A DNA stretch of 64,000 nucleotides. Source: Comamonadaceae bacterium G21597-S1 (GTDB taxonomy: Bacteria > Pseudomonadota > Gammaproteobacteria > Burkholderiales > Burkholderiaceae_C). Positions 9,772-22,375 of this stretch are shown here, in pieces (the stretch's first letter is position 1; every line of letters starts with the position of its first letter). The position numbers and the translations under genes are program-made. The notes under the pieces were generated by a model, which saw nothing but the letters and a program-made list of their open reading frames with translations, made no database searches and had not been told where the DNA came from. The DNA is taken from the NCBI GenBank assembly GCA_027214345.1, contig JAPWHR010000020.1:1-64000 (forward strand). Reading direction: 5' to 3'.

Positions 9772-11318
9772 CAGAACGACCGTCGTTGCAGGATGTCCAT
9801 GTGCTCGTCGTCGACGACGAGCCGGACCTGCGCACCCTCTATGAGCTCGCGCTGCTGCGCGAGGGTTACCAGGTCACCGGTGTGGGCGACCTGGCGCAGG
9901 CGCGCAGCCTGTTGCAGGCGCAGCGATTCGATGTCGTCATCACCGACATGCGCCTGCCCGACGGGCTGGGCATCGACCTGCTGCACCAGTTGCGCGACGA
10001 GCACCGCAGCGAGCGCTGCGTCGTCATCACCGCCTACGGCTCGGCCGACAATGCGGTGGAGTCGCTCAAGGCTGGCGCGTTCGACTACCTGACCAAGCCG
10101 GTCGACATCCAGCAGTTCCGATCCGTCATCGCCTCGGCCGTGCAAGGCGCGCGCAACGCAGCCGTGGCTGGCCGGCGGCACAACGCCGGCACGGCGCCGC
10201 ATCCGCTGCACAACCGGCGGCGCACCGACACCCCGCCAGCGGTCGGCGAGGCCGCGCTGCAGCGCCTGGTTGGCGAATCGTTGGTGATGCGCCAGGTCAA
10301 GGAACGTGTGGCCAAGGTCGCACGATCCATGGCGCCGGTGCTGATCACCGGCGAGTCGGGCACGGGCAAGGAACTGGTCGCCCGTGCCTTGCACGCCAAC
10401 AGCCATCGCGCCTCCGGCCCGATGGTGTCGGTCAACTGCAGCGCGATTCCGGAACACCTGCTCGAAGCCGAGTTCTTCGGTTCGCGCAAGGGTTCGTTCA
10501 CCGGGGCCACGCAGGACCGGGACGGCTTCTTCCAGGCCGCGCGCGGCGGCAGCCTGTTCCTGGACGAGATCGGCGACCTGCCGCTGGCGATGCAGTCCAA
10601 GTTGCTGCGTGCCGTCCAGGAGCGCAGCGTGCGCAGCGTGGGGGCCACGCAGGAGGAGCCGGTCGACGTGCGCATCATCAGCGCCACGCACCGCGACCTG
10701 GCCGCCGACGTGCAGAGCGGGCGCTTCCGGCAGGACCTGTATTACCGGCTCAATGTCATCGACATCATGATTCCGCCGCTGCGCGAACGGCTCGAGGACC
10801 TCCCGGCCTTGTGTGCCAGCCTGCTCCAGCGGATCGCGACCGAGTCCGGCTTGCCGGTGCCGCGCTTGTCGCCGGCCGTGCTCGAGCAGATCCGCCAGGC
10901 GCCGCTCAAAGGCAATGTGCGCGAGCTCGAGAACCTGCTGCACCGGGCGGTTGCGCTGGGTGACGGTAACGACCTGCAGGTCGCCAACCTGAACGAGCCG
11001 ACCATGCCGGCGGCGTTGATGCCCGACATGCCGCCCGCCGCGCCCGCTCCCGCGCCGCCCGCCGATGCTGCGCCGCCGCGGGAGCCCGCGGTCGGGTCAT
11101 CGTCCTCGTCCTCGTCGGTCGTGATACCCGACAACCTGCAGGACCATCTGGATCGCCAGGAGCGCGAGATCCTGGTGCAGGCCTTGCGCGAGACCGGCTT
11201 CAATCGCACGGCGGCCGCGGCGCGCCTGGGCCTGAGCCTGCGGCAGATCCGCTACCGGATTGCGCGGCTGCAGATCGACGAGCCGGTGGATTCCGATCGT
11301 GGCGATGACGAACGCTGA
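9768..11318 (+). CDS. pilR: PilR-type sigma-54-dependent response regulator
   Basis: A 516-residue NtrC-family activator overlapping pilS by ATGA. The receiver domain has its phosphoacceptor Asp at about residue 60 (VVITDMRLPDG). The AAA+ domain shows Walker A GESGTGKE, the sigma-54 contact loop as GSFTGA (a Ser variant of GAFTGA) and Walker B SLFLDEIGDL. After a low-complexity Pro/Ala/Ser linker (about residues 420-455) comes a Fis-type helix-turn-helix (RTAAAARLGLSLRQIRYRI). It would drive sigma-54 promoters in response to PilS. Confidence 0.87.
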   Translation: MTERPSLQDVHVLVVDDEPDLRTLYELALLREGYQVTGVGDLAQARSLLQAQRFDVVITDMRLPDGLGIDLLHQLRDEHRSERCVVITAYGSADNAVESLKAGAFDYLTKPVDIQQFRSVIASAVQGARNAAVAGRRHNAGTAPHPLHNRRRTDTPPAVGEAALQRLVGESLVMRQVKERVAKVARSMAPVLITGESGTGKELVARALHANSHRASGPMVSVNCSAIPEHLLEAEFFGSRKGSFTGATQDRDGFFQAARGGSLFLDEIGDLPLAMQSKLLRAVQERSVRSVGATQEEPVDVRIISATHRDLAADVQSGRFRQDLYYRLNVIDIMIPPLRERLEDLPALCASLLQRIATESGLPVPRLSPAVLEQIRQAPLKGNVRELENLLHRAVALGDGNDLQVANLNEPTMPAALMPDMPPAAPAPAPPADAAPPREPAVGSSSSSSSVVIPDNLQDHLDRQEREILVQALRETGFNRTAAAARLGLSLRQIRYRIARLQIDEPVDSDRGDDER

Positions 11319-11907
11319 TGCCGGCGCGCCCGATGCCTTGTGGGACTGCGGCTGGTACCGGTATGCGCGGCGGCTGCCGTCGCCCAATTGCGGTGCCCGT
11401 CCGGTGGGCAGCGTGGTCGACCTGGTGGTGCTGCATTCAATCAGTCTGCCGCCGGGCCAATACGGTGGCGAGGCGGTCCGACAACTGTTCACCAACACGC
11501 TGGACTGGGATGCGCATCCGTATTACCAGGGCATTCGCGGGCTGAAGGTGTCGGCCCATTTCTTCGTGGAGCGATGCGGTGCCTTGTGGCAGTTCGTCAG
11601 CTGCGATGCGCGGGCCTGGCATGCGGGCGTGTCCTGCTACCGCGGCCGGGACAACTGCAATGACGACTCGGTAGGCATCGAACTCGAGGGGCTCGAGGGC
11701 GAGCGGTTCGAGCCGGCCCAGTACGAAACCGCGGCGGCCGTGTGCGCGGCGCTCGCGGCGCATTACCCGATTGCCCACGTGGCGGGCCATGAACATATTG
11801 CGCCGGGACGCAAGTTCGACCCGGGGCAGGGGTTCGACTGGGCCGAATTGCGGTCGTCGCTGGCCTGGCCTGCAGCTTTTTTCCCACCGGAAAATGTAAA
11901 AGTCTGA
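11305..11907 (+). CDS. ampD: N-acetylmuramyl-L-alanine amidase AmpD (anhydro-muropeptide recycling)
   Basis: A 200-residue cytoplasmic zinc amidase that removes the peptide from 1,6-anhydro-MurNAc during cell wall recycling and so lowers the AmpR inducer signal. Zinc ligands are visible: His in VLHSISLPPG, the first His of GHEHIAPG, and Asp in KFDPG. The CNDDSVGIELEG motif is also typical. The start at 11305 (MTNADAG) lies just inside the end of pilR; an upstream in-frame start inside pilR is possible but not conserved. A 399-bp gap separates it from nrdA. Confidence 0.92.
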   Translation: MTNADAGAPDALWDCGWYRYARRLPSPNCGARPVGSVVDLVVLHSISLPPGQYGGEAVRQLFTNTLDWDAHPYYQGIRGLKVSAHFFVERCGALWQFVSCDARAWHAGVSCYRGRDNCNDDSVGIELEGLEGERFEPAQYETAAAVCAALAAHYPIAHVAGHEHIAPGRKFDPGQGFDWAELRSSLAWPAAFFPPENVKV

Positions 11908-12160
11908 CCCACTGCGGACGGCTCGCATGCGTCTGGGGCGCGTGGCGAGATCCGCATGTCGCCATCGGCATCGTCAAGCCCGATGCGGATGGCAGCGGCA
12001 AAATCGTCGGAGAGCCGCATGCATACGCGGTTTCGATGCCGGCCTCGCATGCTGCAAGGCTTCGCAGGCGGGATGCGGCGACGTCGGGCACGCGCCGCCG
12101 GTGCCGCGCCGCGGATGCGCGCGCACCGCCTGCGACGCGATTCGCTATGGCGCGCTTGAT
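11908..12160. other. Non-coding stretch upstream of the nrdA control region
   Basis: No convincing gene. Open frames on both strands give Arg/Cys/His-rich translations without recognisable motifs. An 8-bp dyad ATCCGCAT (11950-11957) / ATGCGGAT (11983-11990) and several GATGCGG-like words recur, but no clear function follows. The regulated promoter of nrdA begins directly downstream. Confidence 0.5.
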
Positions 12161-12208
12161 ACACTACCGGTAGTGGCTTGTCATCGCCATGAGCCCCATA
12201 TATAGTGT
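12161..12208 (+). promoter_or_regulatory. Tandem NrdR boxes
   Basis: Two 16-bp sites fit the NrdR consensus ACACWATATATWGTGT. Box 1 (12161-12176, ACACTACCGGTAGTGG) keeps both outer half-sites; box 2 (12193-12208, GCCCCATATATAGTGT) matches 13 of 16 positions. Their centres are 32 bp apart, three helical turns, the spacing known for NrdR repression of ribonucleotide reductase operons. Box 1 sits just upstream of the -35 and box 2 covers the -10. Confidence 0.85.
12178..12206 (+). promoter_or_regulatory. Likely sigma-70 promoter of nrdAB
   Basis: TTGTCA (12178-12183), a 17-bp spacer and TATAGT (12201-12206). Transcription would start near 12213, leaving a leader of about 95 nt before nrdA. The overlap with NrdR box 2 explains repression by occlusion. 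Confidence 0.7.
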
Positions 12209-12306
12209 GCGCTGGTTGCATGACGCACTTGCCGCCGTGAGGCGCGAACGAGCCGCCACCAACCCGGAATACTCCAACAAAGACGTTCCCAGAGACGAGG
12301 AAAACA

Positions 12307-15225
<2,919 letters not shown>

Positions 15226-15353
15226 GACGACCTTGCATCGTCCACGCATCATGGCGCGGACGATGCTATTGAACAACACATCACGATGGCAGCGCGCATG
15301 AATGCTTTGCATTTCATGGCGCTGCTTTCATAATTCGAAGATTGGAATCCTCT

Positions 15354-16544
15354 ATGTTGTCCTGGGACGAAGAAGTCAAGCCCACATCGCCATCGACATT
15401 TGCGCGTGACCCGCATCAGGGTCGCTCGGTGGAGCCATCCTTGCACACACCGCAGGCGCGTGTTCTAGATGATGGCGCACCGGTGCCGTCCCCCGTTGCA
15501 GGCGCTACGACAGCCGCCCCGGTCCAGCGCCGCGTCAACGCCGCCGACAAGCGCATCATCAACGGGCAGACCGACGTCAACCAGCTGGTGCCCTTCAAGT
15601 ACAAGTGGGCCTGGGAAAAATACCTCTCGAGCTGCGCCAACCACTGGATGCCGCAAGAGGTCAACATGACCCGCGACATCGCGTTGTGGAAAGACCCGAA
15701 CGGCCTGACGGACGACGAGCGCCGCATCGTCAAGCGCAACCTCGGCTTCTTCGTCACCGCCGACTCGCTGGCAGCCAACAACATCGTGCTGGGAAGCTAC
15801 CGCCACATCACGGCGCCCGAGTGCCGGCAGTTCCTGCTGCGCCAGGCGTTCGAGGAGGCGATCCACACCCACGCCTACCAGTACATCGTCGAGTCGCTCG
15901 GCCTGGACGAGAGCGAGATCTTCAACGCCTACAACGAGGTCGACTCGATTCGCAACAAGGACCAGTTCCTGATCCCGTTCATCGAGACGTTGACCAACCC
16001 GCATTTCAAGACCGGCACGCAGGAGGCCGACCAGCAGCTGCTCAAGTCGCTGATCGTCTTCGCCTGCCTGATGGAAGGCCTGTTCTTCTACGTCGGCTTT
16101 ACGCAGATCCTGGCGCTGGGTCGCCAGAACAAGATGACCGGTGCGGCCGAGCAGTACCAGTACATCCTGCGCGACGAATCCATGCACTGCAACTTCGGCA
16201 TCGACCTGATCAACCAGATCAAGCTCGAGAACCCGATGCTCTGGACCTCCACCTTCAAGGCCGAGATCCGTGCCTTGTTCGAGCAGGCGGTTGCCCTCGA
16301 ATACCAATATGCCGAAGACACCATGCCGCGCGGAGTGCTGGGCATGAATGCGTCGATGTTCAAGGGCTACCTGCGCTATATCGCCAACCGGCGCGCGACC
16401 CAGATCGGGCTGGAGGCCCTGTACCCGAACGAAGAAAACCCGTTCCCCTGGATGAGCGAGATGATCGACCTGAAGAAGGAGCGCAACTTCTTCGAGACCC
16501 GTGTCATCGAGTACCAGTCGGGCGGCGCCTTGTCCTGGGACTGA
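15354..16544 (+). CDS. nrdB: Class Ia ribonucleoside-diphosphate reductase, beta subunit
   Basis: A 396-residue diiron radical subunit, partner of NrdA. Iron ligands and the radical site lie in [12 protein letters not shown] (about residues 167-178), with Glu, His and a Tyr in the radical position. This separates it from the Phe-bearing class Ic proteins of Chlamydia, although the surrounding sequence is of that general type. The second iron motif is in [13 protein letters not shown]. The start [10 protein letters not shown] at 15354 was preferred over a TTG at 15342; GGA at 15344-15346 may act as ribosome binding site. A 128-bp gap separates it from nrdA with no separate promoter evident. 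Confidence 0.96.
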   Translation: MLSWDEEVKPTSPSTFARDPHQGRSVEPSLHTPQARVLDDGAPVPSPVAGATTAAPVQRRVNAADKRIINGQTDVNQLVPFKYKWAWEKYLSSCANHWMPQEVNMTRDIALWKDPNGLTDDERRIVKRNLGFFVTADSLAANNIVLGSYRHITAPECRQFLLRQAFEEAIHTHAYQYIVESLGLDESEIFNAYNEVDSIRNKDQFLIPFIETLTNPHFKTGTQEADQQLLKSLIVFACLMEGLFFYVGFTQILALGRQNKMTGAAEQYQYILRDESMHCNFGIDLINQIKLENPMLWTSTFKAEIRALFEQAVALEYQYAEDTMPRGVLGMNASMFKGYLRYIANRRATQIGLEALYPNEENPFPWMSEMIDLKKERNFFETRVIEYQSGGALSWD

Positions 16545-16632
16545 CGCGAGCATCGCACGACCCACCATGGCTCAACCGAATCCACACTTCTTCGCAGGCT
16601 CCGCAGAGAGCCGCGTGGGCGTGTGTCACCCC

Positions 16633-16668
16633 ATTCAAGGTGCTGGGATAAGGCCCAACACCTTGAAT
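16633..16668 (+). promoter_or_regulatory. Strong hairpin in the leader of the H1-like histone gene
   Basis: ATTCAAGGTG (16633-16642) and CACCTTGAAT (16659-16668) pair perfectly over 10 bp, and after one mismatch TGGG/CCCA extends the stem by four around the loop ATAAGG. No T-run follows, so it is not a typical terminator for nrdB. It lies 59 bp before the start of the histone gene and could be an operator or a mRNA stabiliser. Confidence 0.6.
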
Positions 16669-16727
16669 CGCTCCATGTGCTCCAACAGGCATGAAGTGCT
16701 CTTTGTTTCTTGATCAAGGAGAAAATG

Positions 16728-17243
16728 ATGGCAACTGCAAAAAAACCGGCGGCAAAAAAAGCCGCTCCTGCGAAGAAGGCCGCGGCCAAGAAGGCCCCGG
16801 CTAAGAAGGCTGTAGCGAAGAAGGCTCCGGCCAAGAAAGCTCCGGCCAAGAAGGTCGTGGCCAAGAAGGCTCCGGCCAAGAAGGTCGTAGCGAAGAAGGC
16901 TCCGGCCAAGAAGGCCGCTGCCAAGAAGGCGCCAGCCAAGAAGGCCGTAGCGAAGAAGGCACCGGCCAAGAAGGTCGTCGCCAAGAAGGCCCCGGCGAAG
17001 AAGGCTGCTGCCAAGAAGGCGCCAGCCAAGAAGGCCGTAGCGAAAAAGGCTCCGGCCAAGAAGGCGCCAGCCAAGAAGGCCGTAGCGAAGAAAGCTCCGG
17101 CCAAGAAGGCTGCTGCCAAGAAGCCTGCCGCCAAGAAGGCCGCGAAGAAAGCCGCGAAGGCGCCCGCTGCCCCTGCCTCTGCCGCGCAGACGACGCTGAA
17201 CCCGCAAGCGGCATGGCCGTTTCCGACAGCCAGCAAGCCCTGA
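16728..17243 (+). CDS. Lysine/alanine/proline-rich histone H1-like DNA-binding protein
   Basis: A 171-residue, extremely basic protein built almost wholly of [16 protein letters not shown]-type pentamers from residue 3 to about 148, ending in an Ala/Pro-rich tail without Lys repeats. It resembles the eukaryotic H1 C-terminal tail and the BpH1 nucleoid proteins of Bordetella, and would bind and compact DNA. AAGGAG at 16716-16721 favours the second of two adjacent ATGs (16728). The repetitive coding sequence makes the gene prone to length change by recombination or slippage. A strong intrinsic terminator follows. Confidence 0.9.
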   Translation: MATAKKPAAKKAAPAKKAAAKKAPAKKAVAKKAPAKKAPAKKVVAKKAPAKKVVAKKAPAKKAAAKKAPAKKAVAKKAPAKKVVAKKAPAKKAAAKKAPAKKAVAKKAPAKKAPAKKAVAKKAPAKKAAAKKPAAKKAAKKAAKAPAAPASAAQTTLNPQAAWPFPTASKP

Positions 17244-17266
17244 GCGAGCCTGAGCGTTCGCATCAA

Positions 17267-17298
17267 GCCCGATACCTCACGGTGTCGGGCTTTTTTTA
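17267..17298 (+). terminator. Intrinsic terminator after the H1-like histone gene
   Basis: An 11-bp stem AGCCCGATACC / GGTGTCGGGCT (one G-T pair) with loop TCAC is followed by seven T residues (17292-17298). It lies 24 bp after the histone stop and just before the end of the oppositely oriented PfkB kinase gene. Confidence 0.92.
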
Positions 17299-17325
17299 CG
17301 GGCGATGCGTGCCCAGCTCGCGCGG

Positions 17326-18231
17326 CTACAGGCGCAACGTCGCGTCCCTGTCGATGCTGTAATTCTGCGGGCCGCGCTGCGCGATCTTGATCGAACCCAT
17401 CCGGTTGCCCAGCATGGCGCAGCGCTCCAGCGACCATCCACGCTCCAGCCCATACAACAAGGCACCGCGGTAGGCATCGCCGCAACCGGTCGGATCGACG
17501 ACCGACGCCGCGGCGACCGCCGGTACATGGGTCTTGACACCGTCGATCCATACCTCGCTGCCCTGCGCGCCGATGGTGACGATCAGGCCCCGCACCTTGC
17601 GCGAGATCTCGGCGGTGTCCCAGCCGGTCCGGTCGCTGAGCATCTTGCCTTCGTAGTCGTTGACGGCAATCCAGCTGGCCTTGCCGACGAAGTCGCGCAA
17701 CTCGGCTCCGTCGAAGCGCGGCAGCTGCTGGCCCGGATCGAAGATGAACGGGATGCCGGCCTCGGAGAACTGCTGCGCATGCTGGACCATCGCATCGCGG
17801 CCGTCGGGCGCGATGATGCCCAGCCGGATGTCGTCGCGTGCGTTGATCCGGTTGCGCCAGGCCTGTTCCATCGCGCCCGGGTGGAAGCCGTTGATCTGGT
17901 TGTTGTCGGTATCGGTGATGATCATCGCCTGCGCCGTGTACGCGTCGGCTATCGTGCGCACGAATTCGCAGCCGATGCCCAGGTCATCGAGTCGCTTGCG
18001 ATAGTCGTCGCCATCGACGCCCAGCGTGGCCATGGGCAGCGGGTCGCCGCCGAGCAGCTTGAGGCTGTAGGCGATGTTGCCGGCGCAGCCGCCGAAGTCG
18101 CGACGCAGCGACGGCACCAGGAACGACACGTTCAGGATGTGCAGCTGCTCGGGCAGGATCTGCTCGGCAAAACGTCCCTCGAAGTTCATGATGGTGTCGA
18201 AAGCCAGCGAGCCGCAGATCAGGGATGCCAT
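17326..18231 (-). CDS. PfkB-family carbohydrate/nucleoside kinase (adenosine-kinase-like)
   Basis: A 301-residue ribokinase-fold kinase. The N-terminal part has the SLAFDTI substrate strand and [16 protein letters not shown], the Gly-rich sugar-binding signature. The C-terminal PfkB signature reads [14 protein letters not shown] with the catalytic Asp. The gene closes the minus-strand cluster after the zinc-ribbon gene. Adenosine or a related nucleoside is a reasonable substrate by resemblance, not shown. Confidence 0.85.
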   Translation of the reverse strand: MASLICGSLAFDTIMNFEGRFAEQILPEQLHILNVSFLVPSLRRDFGGCAGNIAYSLKLLGGDPLPMATLGVDGDDYRKRLDDLGIGCEFVRTIADAYTAQAMIITDTDNNQINGFHPGAMEQAWRNRINARDDIRLGIIAPDGRDAMVQHAQQFSEAGIPFIFDPGQQLPRFDGAELRDFVGKASWIAVNDYEGKMLSDRTGWDTAEISRKVRGLIVTIGAQGSEVWIDGVKTHVPAVAAASVVDPTGCGDAYRGALLYGLERGWSLERCAMLGNRMGSIKIAQRGPQNYSIDRDATLRL

Positions 18232-18250
18232 GGAGGGTCCGGTTGATGTA

Positions 18251-19456
18251 TCAGGGATAAAAGGCGAGCAGGCGGTAACCGGCCACGCGTTGCGCGCTGG
18301 CGTCGGCTTGCACGGTCAGCGCGAGCGAGCCCGTCCAGACCGATTCGCCGGCCAGTGCGTCGGAGCGGGCGCCGAATTCCGCGGGCAGGATCACGCGGCG
18401 AATCACGGGCTGGTCCTGCGGGTCGGTGAGCGAGAGTTCCACCGCCGGCATGGCAACGTCGATCGGAGCCGTGTTCTTCAGCGAGAAGCCGAGCCGATAG
18501 TCGTCGCCGCGCACGCGGCTGAACGACGAACTGTCGATGACGATGGACTCGATCTGGCGCAGTGGCGCGATCGTGCAGCCGGCCACGGTGCACAAGGCCT
18601 CGAGCACGGACCGCATGCCGGGCTGCGCCGCCGCGACCCGATCGCGTTCCTTGACCAGCAGTTGCACGCCCAGCAATACCAGCAACACCACCAGCGTGAC
18701 GACGAGCGCCAGGCGCACCATCGGCCTGCGCCAGATCGACGGCGACTGCTCGTCCTGCAGAAAGGACGGGCGCGGGACGGCCGCATGGGCACGGGCAGCG
18801 TCGGTGCCGGTGCCGGTGGTGCGTGGTTCGTCGGTGGCCGCGTCGCGGCCAGGTTCCGGCACCGGTGGAAAGTCGAGTTCCGGCGGGGGCAGGGTGTCGG
18901 TGTCGTCCGCGTCGGCATCGTAGGGAGCGTCGCTCGCGGTCTGGGGATCGGTGGGTGGCCCATCCTGCCAATCGTTTTCGAGCGCGCTGTCGATGGCCGG
19001 TCGCATCGTGTCGCCGACATCGAACCCGTCACCGTGCGGCGCGGCGGCGCGATCGGCGCGATCGGCGCGATCGGCGGGCGCCGGCGACGGTGTGAACCGG
19101 TTTTCGTCCGGCGGTGCGTCCGGCGGTGCTTCCGGCATAGGCGCCGCGGTGGCGGGTGTCGTGGTCGCGGGGGGCGTCGGCACGGGTGGCGGCGGTGGTG
19201 CCGAGGACGCGTGTCGTGGTGGGGCTGGCGGCGCTGGCGCCGCTACCGGTGCCGTGGGAGACGGGGTGTTGCTCGTGGGCCGTGGCGCGGTCGGCGGCGT
19301 CGCAGCCGCGTCGTCGCCCGACGGAACCATGTTCTGGGTGGCGTCGAACACCTCCGCGCATTGGCCGCATCGGACCCAGCCTTCCGACACCCGCAACTGA
19401 TCCGGCACGACCCGGAACATGGTTTCGCATGTCGGGCAACGTGTGATCAGGCTCAT
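18251..19456 (-). CDS. Zinc-ribbon (MJ0042) / DUF3426 membrane protein
   Basis: A 401-residue protein. The N terminus is a four-Cys zinc ribbon (CPTCETMFRV...VRCGQCAEVFDA). A long Pro/Ala/Asp-rich low-complexity linker covers about residues 50-215, then one transmembrane segment (LALVVTLVVLLVLLGVQLLV, about 225-245) and a C-terminal DUF3426 domain. Genes of this type commonly follow prmA in betaproteobacteria. No biochemical role is established. Confidence 0.85.
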   Translation of the reverse strand: MSLITRCPTCETMFRVVPDQLRVSEGWVRCGQCAEVFDATQNMVPSGDDAAATPPTAPRPTSNTPSPTAPVAAPAPPAPPRHASSAPPPPPVPTPPATTTPATAAPMPEAPPDAPPDENRFTPSPAPADRADRADRAAAPHGDGFDVGDTMRPAIDSALENDWQDGPPTDPQTASDAPYDADADDTDTLPPPELDFPPVPEPGRDAATDEPRTTGTGTDAARAHAAVPRPSFLQDEQSPSIWRRPMVRLALVVTLVVLLVLLGVQLLVKERDRVAAAQPGMRSVLEALCTVAGCTIAPLRQIESIVIDSSSFSRVRGDDYRLGFSLKNTAPIDVAMPAVELSLTDPQDQPVIRRVILPAEFGARSDALAGESVWTGSLALTVQADASAQRVAGYRLLAFYP

Positions 19457-19486
19457 GGCGAAATCATTGTAGTGTTGCGACCGGCC

Positions 19487-20374
19487 TCACAGGCGCGCTG
19501 TCATCAGGATCCAGCCCTCCTGCGACGCCGAGACCTCCAGTGCCGCATGGGGCGCATACGCCTGCGTGAGTTCGTCGGCCTGGCGCTCCAGAATGCCGGA
19601 CAACACCAGCGATCCGCCCGGGGCGACGCGGGCGCACAGCAGCGGCGCGAGCACCTTGAGCGGCGTGGCCAGGATATTGGCCAGCACCGTCTGGTACTGG
19701 CCGCTGGCCTGGTCCGGCAGGCCGCAGGCGATGCGCACGCCGTTGGCCTGGGCATTGTCCCTGGCCGCCGTCACCGCCGCCGGGTCGATGTCCAGCGCAT
19801 CGGCGGCGGTGGCGCCGAACATGGCGGCGGCAATCGCCAGGATGCCGGAGCCGCAACCGTAGTCCAGCACCCGTCCCAGAGCGTCGGCACCCCGGTTGCG
19901 GGCAATCCACTGCAGGCACATGCGGGTCGTCGGATGCGTGCCGGTTCCGAACGCCAGACCCGGATCGAGGCGTATCACGTGCCTCGCCTGCGCCGGGGGT
20001 TCGTGCCAGGTCGGCACGATCCAGAAATCGGGCTCGATGGCGACCGGTTCGAACTGCGACTGGGTCAGCCGCACCCAGTCCTGCTGCGCCAGCGGCGCGA
20101 TGCCGTCGACCGTGCAATCGGCGAAGAAGTCCTGCGCGCCGAGGATGCGTGCCGCATCGCGCGCGGCCGCGTCGTCGGCGAACAAGGCCTTGATCGTGGA
20201 GTGGCGCCAGCCGATCGTCATGGGCACCATGCCGGGTTCGCCGAACAAGGCCTGTTCGGCGTCGGTCAGCGCATCGGCGTCCTCGACGCTGACGCTCTGG
20301 GCGTCCAGGGCCTGCAAGGCATCGGAGACGTCCTCGACCCGGTCTTGCGGGCAGCGCAGGCTCAGTTCGACCAT
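19487..20374 (-). CDS. prmA: Ribosomal protein L11 methyltransferase PrmA
   Basis: A 295-residue SAM-dependent methyltransferase that trimethylates ribosomal protein L11. The N-terminal substrate domain begins MVELSLRCPQD; the Rossmann domain has GTGTHPTTRMCLQWI and the SAM loop VLDYGCGSGILAIAA, followed by the LANIL motif in the NPPF position. The start at 20374 is ten bases after the accC stop; an upstream in-frame start inside accC is not conserved. Confidence 0.95.
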   Translation of the reverse strand: MVELSLRCPQDRVEDVSDALQALDAQSVSVEDADALTDAEQALFGEPGMVPMTIGWRHSTIKALFADDAAARDAARILGAQDFFADCTVDGIAPLAQQDWVRLTQSQFEPVAIEPDFWIVPTWHEPPAQARHVIRLDPGLAFGTGTHPTTRMCLQWIARNRGADALGRVLDYGCGSGILAIAAAMFGATAADALDIDPAAVTAARDNAQANGVRIACGLPDQASGQYQTVLANILATPLKVLAPLLCARVAPGGSLVLSGILERQADELTQAYAPHAALEVSASQEGWILMTARL

Positions 20375-20384
20375 GGCGGTTCGG

Positions 20385-21734
20385 TCAGCGCTTGTGCTGC
20401 GCAAGCCACTCTTCCAGATAGTGGATGTTGGTGCCGCCGCCGCAGAACTTGGCATCGACCACCAGCTCGCGATGCAGCGGGATGTTGGTGTTGATGCCCT
20501 CGACCACGGTCTCGCCCAGTGCGGTACGCATGCGCGCCAGTGCCTGCTCGCGTGTGTCGCCGTGCACGATGATCTTGCCGATCATCGAGTCGTAGTTCGG
20601 CGGCACGAAGTAATTGGTGTAGATGTGCGAGTCCACGCGCACGCCCGGCCCCCCGGGCGGATGCCACATGGTGATGCGCCCCGGCGAGGGAACAAACTTG
20701 TAGGGGTCCTCGGCGTTGATGCGGCATTCGATCGCATGGCCGCGGATTTCGACCTGGCGCTGCGTGAACGGCAGCTTCTCGCCCGCGGCCACCATGATCT
20801 GCGTCTTGACGATGTCCACGCCGGTGATCATTTCGGTGACCGGATGTTCCACCTGGACCCGGGTGTTCATCTCGATGAAATAGAACTCGCCGTTCTCGAA
20901 CAGGAACTCGAAGGTGCCCGCGCCGCGGTAGCCGATCTTCTTGCAGGCGGCCACGCAGCGCTCGCCGATGCGCTCGATCAGCTTGCGCGGAATACCGGGC
21001 GCCGGCGCCTCTTCGATGACCTTCTGGTGGCGCCGCTGCATGGAGCAGTCGCGTTCGCCCAGGTAGACGGCGTTCTTGTGCTTGTCGGCCAGCACCTGGA
21101 TCTCGATGTGGCGCGGGTTCTGCAGGAACTTTTCCATGTACACCGCAGGATTGCCGAACGCCGCACCGGCCTCGGCCTTGGTCATCTGCACCGCGTTGAC
21201 CAGGGCGGCCTCGGTGTGCACGACGCGCATGCCGCGTCCGCCGCCGCCGCCGGCCGCCTTGATGATCACCGGATAACCGATGCTCTTGGCCATGCGCCGC
21301 ACCTGCACCGAGTCATCGGGCAATTCGCCTTCCGACCCGGGAACGCAGGGCACACCAGCCTTGATCATGGCCTGCTTGGCCGACACCTTGTCGCCCATGA
21401 TGCGGATCGACTCCGGCGTGGGCCCGATGAACTGGAATCCGCTTTTCTCGACCCGCTCCGCGAAACCGGCGTTTTCGCTGAGGAAGCCGTAGCCCGGATG
21501 AATGGCCTCGGCGTCGGTGACTTCGGCCGCCGAGATGATGGCGGGCATGTTGAGGTAACTCAGCGCCGAGGGCGCCGGCCCGATGCACACGGCCTCGTCG
21601 GCCAGCTTGACGTATTTGGCGTTGCGGTCAGCCTCCGAATACACCATCACCGCGGTGATGCCGAGTTCGCGGCTGGCGCGCTGGATGCGCAATGCGATTT
21701 CGCCTCGATTGGCTACCAGGATCTTCTTGAACAT
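20385..21734 (-). CDS. accC: Acetyl-CoA carboxylase, biotin carboxylase subunit
   Basis: A 449-residue ATP-grasp enzyme that carboxylates biotin on AccB using bicarbonate and ATP, the first step of fatty acid synthesis. Recognisable parts are the N-terminal [14 protein letters not shown], the ATP-binding Gly-rich loop [14 protein letters not shown], and the catalytic region [18 protein letters not shown]. It follows accB by 18 bp. Confidence 0.98.
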   Translation of the reverse strand: MFKKILVANRGEIALRIQRASRELGITAVMVYSEADRNAKYVKLADEAVCIGPAPSALSYLNMPAIISAAEVTDAEAIHPGYGFLSENAGFAERVEKSGFQFIGPTPESIRIMGDKVSAKQAMIKAGVPCVPGSEGELPDDSVQVRRMAKSIGYPVIIKAAGGGGGRGMRVVHTEAALVNAVQMTKAEAGAAFGNPAVYMEKFLQNPRHIEIQVLADKHKNAVYLGERDCSMQRRHQKVIEEAPAPGIPRKLIERIGERCVAACKKIGYRGAGTFEFLFENGEFYFIEMNTRVQVEHPVTEMITGVDIVKTQIMVAAGEKLPFTQRQVEIRGHAIECRINAEDPYKFVPSPGRITMWHPPGGPGVRVDSHIYTNYFVPPNYDSMIGKIIVHGDTREQALARMRTALGETVVEGINTNIPLHRELVVDAKFCGGGTNIHYLEEWLAQHKR

Positions 21735-21752
21735 GGGTTGCGCTGACCGGGG

Positions 21753-22205
21753 TCAGGAGATTTCGAACAGCGGTTGCCCGTATTCGACGGCCTGGCCATT
21801 GGCGCACAGGATGTTGGTGACAGTGCCGGTCTTGTCGGCTTCGATTTCGTTGAGGATCTTCATGGCCTCGACGATGCACAGCGTCTCGCCTTCCTTGATG
21901 GTGCTGCCGACCTCGACGAAGGGCTTGGCGCCGGGGGAGGCACTGCGGTAGAACGTGCCCACCATCGGGGACTTCACGACATGGTGCGCTGGCGCATCGG
22001 GTACGACGGCGGCTTCGGTCGCCACGGGCGCGACCTGGGCCGCGGCGGGCGGTGGCGCTGCCTGAATGGTCTGGTAGTGCACCGGCGCGCCGGCAACGCC
22101 GGCCTTGACGATTCGCACCTTGCCTTCGGCTTCCGTGATTTCCAGTTCGGACACGTTCGAATCCGATACCAGATCGATCAGTGTCTTGAGTTTTCTCAGA
22201 TCCAT
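21753..22205 (-). CDS. accB: Acetyl-CoA carboxylase, biotin carboxyl carrier protein
   Basis: A 150-residue carrier. The biotinyl domain at the C terminus contains [13 protein letters not shown] with the Lys to be biotinylated; a Pro/Ala-rich hinge links it to an N-terminal domain beginning [11 protein letters not shown]. It is the first gene of accBC-prmA. In many relatives aroQ lies upstream; here a TlpA-like gene does, with a 170-bp gap. Confidence 0.97.
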   Translation of the reverse strand: MDLRKLKTLIDLVSDSNVSELEITEAEGKVRIVKAGVAGAPVHYQTIQAAPPPAAAQVAPVATEAAVVPDAPAHHVVKSPMVGTFYRSASPGAKPFVEVGSTIKEGETLCIVEAMKILNEIEADKTGTVTNILCANGQAVEYGQPLFEIS

Positions 22206-22375
22206 GGTGTCTCCAACGACATGATGTAATGAGCCGCGAATTTACCTCAAATGTGGGGCAAATGCGGTTATCTTCGTTTAAATTTCGACTATATCTGGCT
22301 CGCCGTATTGCGGGCCGCGGGCCGGCCACTGCGGCCGAAGGTGTCGTGTGGCCGGTGATTCGCGTGGTTTGATGG

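Noticed and set aside
11927-12205. 92-residue ORF between ampD and nrdA
   Set aside because: Arg/Cys/His-rich translation typical of random G+C-rich sequence, and it runs through the NrdR-controlled promoter.
16376-17551. Ala/Phe/Leu-rich ORF opposite the histone gene
   Set aside because: The reverse complement of the Lys/Ala repeat codons gives an artificial hydrophobic repeat; the plus strand has the ribosome binding site, family match and terminator.
22206-22375. accBC promoter (TATAGT on minus at 22288-22293)
   Set aside because: The -10-like word has no acceptable -35 at a normal spacing, so only an A+T-richer stretch can be reported.
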